This document shows, piece by piece, positions 58,106-64,000 of a stretch of DNA of 64,000 nucleotides; the stretch's first letter is position 1, and each line of letters starts with the position of its first letter. The position numbers and the translations under genes are program-made. The notes beneath the pieces were generated by a model that saw only the letters and a program-made list of their open reading frames with translations, was not told the DNA's origin and ran no database searches. Source of the DNA: Ceratodon purpureus (lineage: Eukaryota; Streptophyta; Bryopsida; Pseudoditrichales; Ditrichaceae); assembly GCA_014871385.1 (NCBI GenBank), contig CM026425.1, positions 2,331,684 through 2,395,683 on the forward strand, in the 5' to 3' direction.

Positions 58106-61100
58106 ATGGTGGAATTAACTAACCTCATAATTTGGGAGGCTCAGGTGAGTCGAGGAAGCAGCAGTGTCAACATGTCACGCAGTGAAGAGCGGGTAGAGAG
58201 CATTCCTTTGATGAAGATGATGCACTTGATGGTGCATCGACGGCAGGCGCCGGAGAAGAAGACGTCAAGCTCGGTGAACGAGACCCTCAACGATGGGCTC
58301 GTAACCTTTGCTTTGGACAGACAGGAATTGGAGACTTACAAACCGCAGCAGATTCTGAAGCACCCACCGCGACGGACCTTCAGGTACCCAGAGTCAGATG
58401 GTCCGTCCTCTCCCCGAAACATTGGCGAGGAAGCTGTGCGACGTGCGGATTTTGAGCAGGCACTTCGAGAGGCCGCGAATTCGGCAAATGGGGACGGCGA
58501 TGGCGATGACTGGAGCTCGAGCGGCAACAGGAGAAATCGGAAGCAGCTACATCGCATCTGTCTCGGACCCACATTGTCGACTTCGTTATCCTTCCACGAA
58601 ACCCGAAATGCTGCTCCATTACCTGAGAAACTGATGGCCGATGACTCCACAGGAAAATTTGCATACATCTCCCTAGATGGGCGCCTCATAAACGCAGAGC
58701 TGGCCACCAGCGCGAGAAGCATAGGGGGCACGCTTGGAGCCGAGGAGGCGCAAGCTTGGGAGGACTTCGTACCAATGCAGCGGATTCTGATAGTTGCGGT
58801 TTCGGCTGCTGCTGCTGCCGCGGCGAAGCACAGGAATAGAGATGAGATCGATAGGCTTCTCAGGACTGTCGAAAAACGGGTACTCCGCAACCGCCAGCAC
58901 CGCATTATGTCAGCCATTGCTTCGTTGTGCAACATCATCTTGTCGTCTTTGCATACATTCTTCTGGACGTTGATCACGACAATGGGCGTCACTTCTTTGT
59001 GGTCGCTTCTAAGCTGGTCGGGCATTTTGACAGGCAGACTAAAACTTCTTCCCTCGATGTGGTCACAGGAGAACGAGCTCTTCTCCCTCAGGCAAGAGCT
59101 GAATGAGCTTTACAAGCATACCAACACGAGTGCCAATGATCCTGGGCCCTTCGAAGTTCCCGAATCCTTGTCTGTTAGGGGTAGTCCCAAGACTCCAATC
59201 CAGGAGCAACCGCCTGTTCTGAACGACAACTTCAACGGGGACAACATTAGAGTGAACCTCAACCTTCAGGAGGCTTGGAGCTCCTCGAAGCCGCACTTGG
59301 TGTCGGAGCTTCGAGTCCAAGGTGAGAATGATGAGTCCCAGCTGCCTCGAGATAGCCCGGATGCGCTGCTCGTGGAGAGCTCTCCTTGCCGTAGCGAATC
59401 GTTCAGCAGCAGTGCTCTCCGTGACGAAGCGAGGGCGAAGGAAGAAGCCAAATGGTATGTGAACCCCATGGTGGAATCCTCGGAGGACTTCTACAACATC
59501 TCCACACCTGAGCGTAAAAACTCCATGTTCTCGGTCTGCAATCCAGCCGTGCGAGGCACCTTCGAGTGGGAAGTTTTGAGGTCGTCGTTTGCCAGCAGGG
59601 CTCAGGTGGATCCTTCCGCTGGGCTTTCTCCGCTTGTCGACTCCACTCTAACTACTACTCAGGTGCTGATTTCCTGGATCCAACTTTGAAAATTTGTAGT
59701 TTCTGAGATTTTTTTTTTAAAGTATTCAAATGGTAGTCTATCTCAAGGTGGGATGGGAAGTGATGATGTGGATGTGAAGTTGAACATGCCTGCGTCGTCT
59801 TGGTGTGAGCTGCAGATGACTGTGAGCGACTCAAGTTATCGAACAAGATCACAAAGGGTGGAGGACGATGAGGCTGTGCACAAGGAACAAGTAGTGATGG
59901 GAGCATTGTGTGCGGCAGTCATTCTTGATCTCAGAGTAAGGTTGACGAAACAGTTCTCTCGTGAAATTAATTCTTTCAACCTGCACACGATCGATGACAT
60001 TTCAAAGCTCTGTGAGTCCTAAGTTTAATAATAGGGCACACGGTCCATGCTTTTGTGCAGAAGCGGATTCTATCAGTCCTGGACAAGGAGGCATCGATGG
60101 TCATGGCTGCTTTGGACAATAATGTGAGGGATGCAAAATCTCAACTTGAGTCGATGCATTTAGCAGTTGCTAGTTGCTGGAACGCTTCAATGCTGAAGGC
60201 ATTGGCAGCGCTCAGCCTTTCTCCTTCCGAGTTCGACTGTTGGCTTCTTAATAAAGCAGAGGTATGATATCAAGACAATTGTGATGTTTTCAACCCTGTT
60301 GGGGCACTTGTAGTTTCCATACTCTTCAAATCTATGCAGCTCTAGTAGTTGCACAGATACTGGATTCAGATCACGGCAGTAAATCTAAGATCGTAATCCA
60401 CCAGCGGGGCTGCTCGAGGTGTGGTTGGCAAACAGGCTGAAACGTGTGACTACAACGTATTTCGCAGGGTGCTTGTGCTTTGAATGATACCTCATCGATC
60501 GAAGGAAGCATAGTTGCTTGGAGCCAATACCTGGAGAAAAATGGTGCGCCTTCTGTAGGCGCTGAAAAGAGGAGCCCAAACAAGTTCAATCTAGTTGAAA
60601 GCAGGGCACTTCTGAGTGGGGCTGATAAATGGTTGGCCCCTTTGGCGTATCCACGTTTTGATGGACTGAATGAAGGTAGAAGTATTGGAGTACTCAGCGG
60701 AGGTCTTGCATGCTCAAGGGATTTGTCTGAAGATTCAACAGATCAGCTGTTAGGAGAGTCGGACAAGACGACAGCCAAAGTATGTAGCCTAAACATTTGG
60801 TTTAATTTCGCTTTGCAATTACAAATTTTAGAAGCAGAATCAAGTGCGAAGGGTCTTTGAGAATGGAAGTCTTAGCTGAGTATTATGTTCTTCGTATTCT
60901 CGTTGGACTCCTCGGTATTCTGGCATTAACTGCCTTTACTCTTGCAACAACGCTCACTAACGTGAATCTCCGAATGTCGTGAACATTACATCCAAGATGG
61001 TCTTCAGAAATTATTGCATCTCATTCTTTGACAATCGAAACTAGTGAAATCATCACTAAGAGCTAAGAGACCAATGTTAATTCATAGAAAAGCGATAGTT

Positions 61101-63319
61101 GCTCGGTTATTTCTCACCTGGTTGACGTGTGGTTGCAACTCCAATTGACAGGTCCAAGGATGCGAGGATGTTGCCGTGTTAGTAAAACAGCTCGAATCAA
61201 AAGAGGTGGAAGTCGAAGATCTGAAGAAGGACCAACAGGTTAGTTTACTTTTATTTTTCAATTACACCACTTGCAGAGTCCGAAAACAAAATAACCGAAA
61301 TTAATCTACGTTGCATGACAAACAAATCCAAATTGTGCGATCTTTGCAAAAACAATCCCTAATGGCCTTAACTGGAAATCACCAGCGTGTCTTTTTGAAA
61401 TTCACAACTCTAACACTAAATATATGGACCCAAACACGGCTACAACATTCTGTACAGGATATGAAAAGGAAAAAGTAAACCAAGAAAAATAGGATTCAAT
61501 ATCGTACGTCCAATGGCAACTTCTAAAGGTTAGGGAACAATTTACTGGGAAAAGGTAGCAAACTATCAGAAAATGAATTTTCACATTGAATCTTGGTGAA
61601 TCTAACTATCGTGTCGTGAAGATGAAGGCGTTTCGTTATCAAAAGAACGCAAAATAGATTATTGAAGTCATGTGCATAAATCTCACGGAAGAACAAGCTA
61701 AGCTAGAAAAGGAGGGAAATAGCAATAAGAGTGACCATCGTTGACAAATTTCTGATGACAGACCCTTCTTGAAGCCAAAAACAAAGAAATAGAGGAGCTG
61801 AAAGAAGACTTCAGAAGGCGCGATGCGGAACTCGATAAACGTCTTGCTGCTGTTGAAACCACCAAAGCAGACAGTGCAGATGTAAGTTCATAGCAGTGCC
61901 GTCTACCGAATGTCGTTGTGAGCAATTGCCATGTAATGGATTTGAGATTGAGATGTTTCGGATTGAGAGGCAGCTTGTAATTTATGTCAGAGAAAGGTGT
62001 CAAACAATAACCAGGGACTGTGGGTGTAAATGGTGATTAGAGGTTAGCAATGCTAGAAGAAATTTGCAAGGAAAAGGACTCCGCTCTTTCTAATATGAAG
62101 CAAGACATTCAAGCTCTGGAGTCGAAGGTATTTTTCTGCTGCTGTTAGCATACCATTGTTAGAGGCACGCTCCTGAGCTTTTCCATGAGGAACGATTAGA
62201 TTCAATATCTGATATCGTTTGACCAAAACACCACAAATTTGGGTGAACACCGAAACCTTCACTCAAGCATCAAACTTGAGTCTACTCGGCACCAGAATTT
62301 GGCAATATGCGGGTATTCCATCAGCATACAAGTTTAAATTACATGACTCAATTGCTGGTTTCTCGGGGTTTATAAATATTTGATACGGAACTTTTAACAT
62401 CACGCTTTTTGGGGATCTTTGTACAGGTTCAAAAGTCTAGAGTATACCAGTCTCCAGTTACGCAGCGAGGGAGGCGATATTCCACATCTTCCACCCCTTC
62501 TTCAAGCAGCGGAAATGGGACTTCACAGAAACAAAGGTTCTCCGATAGACATGTTCCGTCAGCTCCTAGTAGTGACCGTATTCATGAACATATAGGACGC
62601 TTCAAGAAGGAAGTCCCAAGCAACAAGAATCCCTTGCCTTACATAAACACACAAAGACATGAGGAGCTTACGGACGATGGAAGGTCAGAGCACGGGTATG
62701 ATCAAGAAACCTCTCATGATTACTCATCTCCGCCAGGGTCAACAATCGGAGATGATTGCTCTGTTACCTCACTGGCATTTTCAGAGACTGAGAAGTCAGC
62801 CTCATCAGGTGAGGGCACTCACTTGCAGAGAGGGGGTAGTTGTAGACATTTATTATCTGGCCTTTTGGCATGTACTTGATCCCTCTCAACTACTAGCATG
62901 ATTCAATTCTGACGGTATCACTATTATGACTGGAAACAGATTTACGCAGAGCTGTAACGTCTACCGCGACTAGCGGCCGCAGCCTTACTCGAACGCAGAG
63001 CAACAAAAATTTCACACTTGCGACATCAGGGTCGAAGCCAGTTTCCGGAGAGAAATACTCATCTAAGCCTCTGCAGAGAAACTATTCAGGCGAGATCAAG
63101 AAGGTCCCAAACAGTCCACGGACCAGTCTGGGGTCCAGTAATTTGAGGGGCATGGGATCGGTAGTTGCAAACCATCGCAGGGCATCGTCACTGGATATGA
63201 ACTTCAAAACCATCAGCGGTCCTACTCTGGAGACATCTGGATTATCTGTAGGAACATCAGACTGTGGGTCGCCAAACAGCCAAGAAAATTCTGTAATGAA
63301 GCGGAAGCGGTGGGTGTGA
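58106..63319 (+). CDS. plant protein of unknown function, nine exons, membrane/coiled-coil type
   Basis: Proposed exons are 58106..59662, 59816..59935, 60061..60261, 60468..60779, 61152..61238, 61762..61881, 62041..62127, 62427..62808 and 62940..63319. All have GT-AG borders and compatible phases, giving 1,081 residues. The second acceptor (TGCAG|ATG) is chosen because it alone, among the better candidates, keeps the frame. Translation may begin instead at Met-23 (58172), since a GTGAGT donor-like site precedes it. Visible features are an Ala-rich hydrophobic run at 222-240 (PMQRILIVAV then poly-Ala), a basic coiled coil (241-266), hydrophobic segments at 274-308, Ser-rich disorder, two short Glu/Lys coiled coils in exons 5-7, and a Ser-rich tail ending in KRKRWV. 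It may be a membrane-anchored coiled-coil protein. I do not recognise the family by name and give no function. Confidence 0.7.
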
Positions 63320-64000
63320 AGAAGCGGCAAATTCTGTCACTAGTTAATTTTGCGATCTGTGGAAAAACGTCATCGGTTCAATTTATCCATTGAACGTATC
63401 AACTCCGCTACTGCTGCAACAAAAACTACTGTTTGTAAATATTTCGAAGGCTTACAGGAGTGTAGCAGTGCATATTCTTGTTTCTTTTCATGTAGAACCT
63501 TTGTAGGAGAAGATGTGACTTCTTTTCAAGTGCAAACATCTGATGAGAAGCAATGTGCAACAAAAATTCATTCATTTATAAATTCTTTTTGATGCTGAAG
63601 CAAGGAATCGGCAGTAATGTGCAAGATTGCACGAATTTTCAGGAACAGGTGACGGCCGCATCTAGCACTACACGAATGAAAGAGTATTGCTCAACTTTGT
63701 ATTGCACTACAATTTGTTTTCACATACAGTATAAAGCAATTCAGGTTTTTTTTTTGCGTTCTAAGAACTTCATTTTAGTAGTTTCATTGGAGAGGATTAT
63801 CTAGTTGCAGTGATGTGATTCACAGAGCGTTAATCATCAAACCTCATTTGATACGCTTCTTTTTGCTGTCAATGTTGTTTACAGCTCCTGGGACGAATCC
63901 TAATGTAGAAAATAGTCCGAAGTTCTGCCGAAGGCCACCAGAGAACGAATAACCGTCACATATACGCACCATAGAAGAAAATTGTAGCAACAACTCAAGT
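63320..64000. other. 3' flank of the nine-exon gene
   Basis: AT-rich 3' untranslated or downstream sequence with short frames only. A possible acceptor near 63.88 kb could belong to a further exon or another gene beyond the window; nothing firm is seen. Confidence 0.35.

Overview
The window reads as a nuclear segment of a land plant, most likely a bryophyte and probably a moss. The support is plant-type GT-AG introns of roughly 85 to 550 bp, a plant fused UDP-rhamnose synthase (RHM), a U2 snRNA, telo-box motifs beside start codons, and large AT-rich spacers rich in DNA transposons and LINE debris. The species cannot be named from sequence alone.

Layout. 1-9.7 kb: two convergent multi-exon genes that look like accessory or transposon genes. 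One is a RING-like zinc-finger protein cut by the window start. The other is a DDE (RNase H-like) transposase-type protein with clean splice sites but one in-frame TGA. 10.3-10.6 kb: a probable PIF/Harbinger fragment. 11.9-12.1 kb: a U2 snRNA gene. 13.4-18.7 kb and 23.3-28.6 kb: two 5,317-bp piggyBac transposons in the same orientation, each with TTAA target duplications, 13-bp perfect terminal repeats and a spliced transposase that keeps its catalytic aspartates. By eye they differ at only three bases. Between them lies an NRS/ER-type (UER1-like) gene, and beyond the second copy lies full-length RHM. The two host genes are a tandem, partial segmental duplication on the minus strand. Both act in UDP-L-rhamnose synthesis: RHM carries dehydratase and epimerase/reductase halves, the shorter gene only the latter. 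Their second exons are almost identical although the intron and 3' flanks have diverged, which suggests gene conversion.

28.8-47 kb is gene-poor and AT-rich. It holds at least four related TTAA-flanked non-autonomous elements of 822-851 bp (piggyBac-type MITEs), a degraded fifth copy, and a second MITE family with TAAGGTAGAGG ends. 47.3-49.0 kb: a 5'-truncated LINE retaining its RNase H and zinc-knuckle end. 49.1-49.4 kb: a foldback element.

49.6-64 kb is host gene space: an intronless cactin gene behind three ~150-bp tandem repeats and a telo-box, a two-exon coiled-coil protein gene (minus), and a nine-exon plant protein gene of unknown function (plus) whose reading frame is continuous across all proposed junctions. 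No CRISPR array, rRNA or convincing tRNA was seen.
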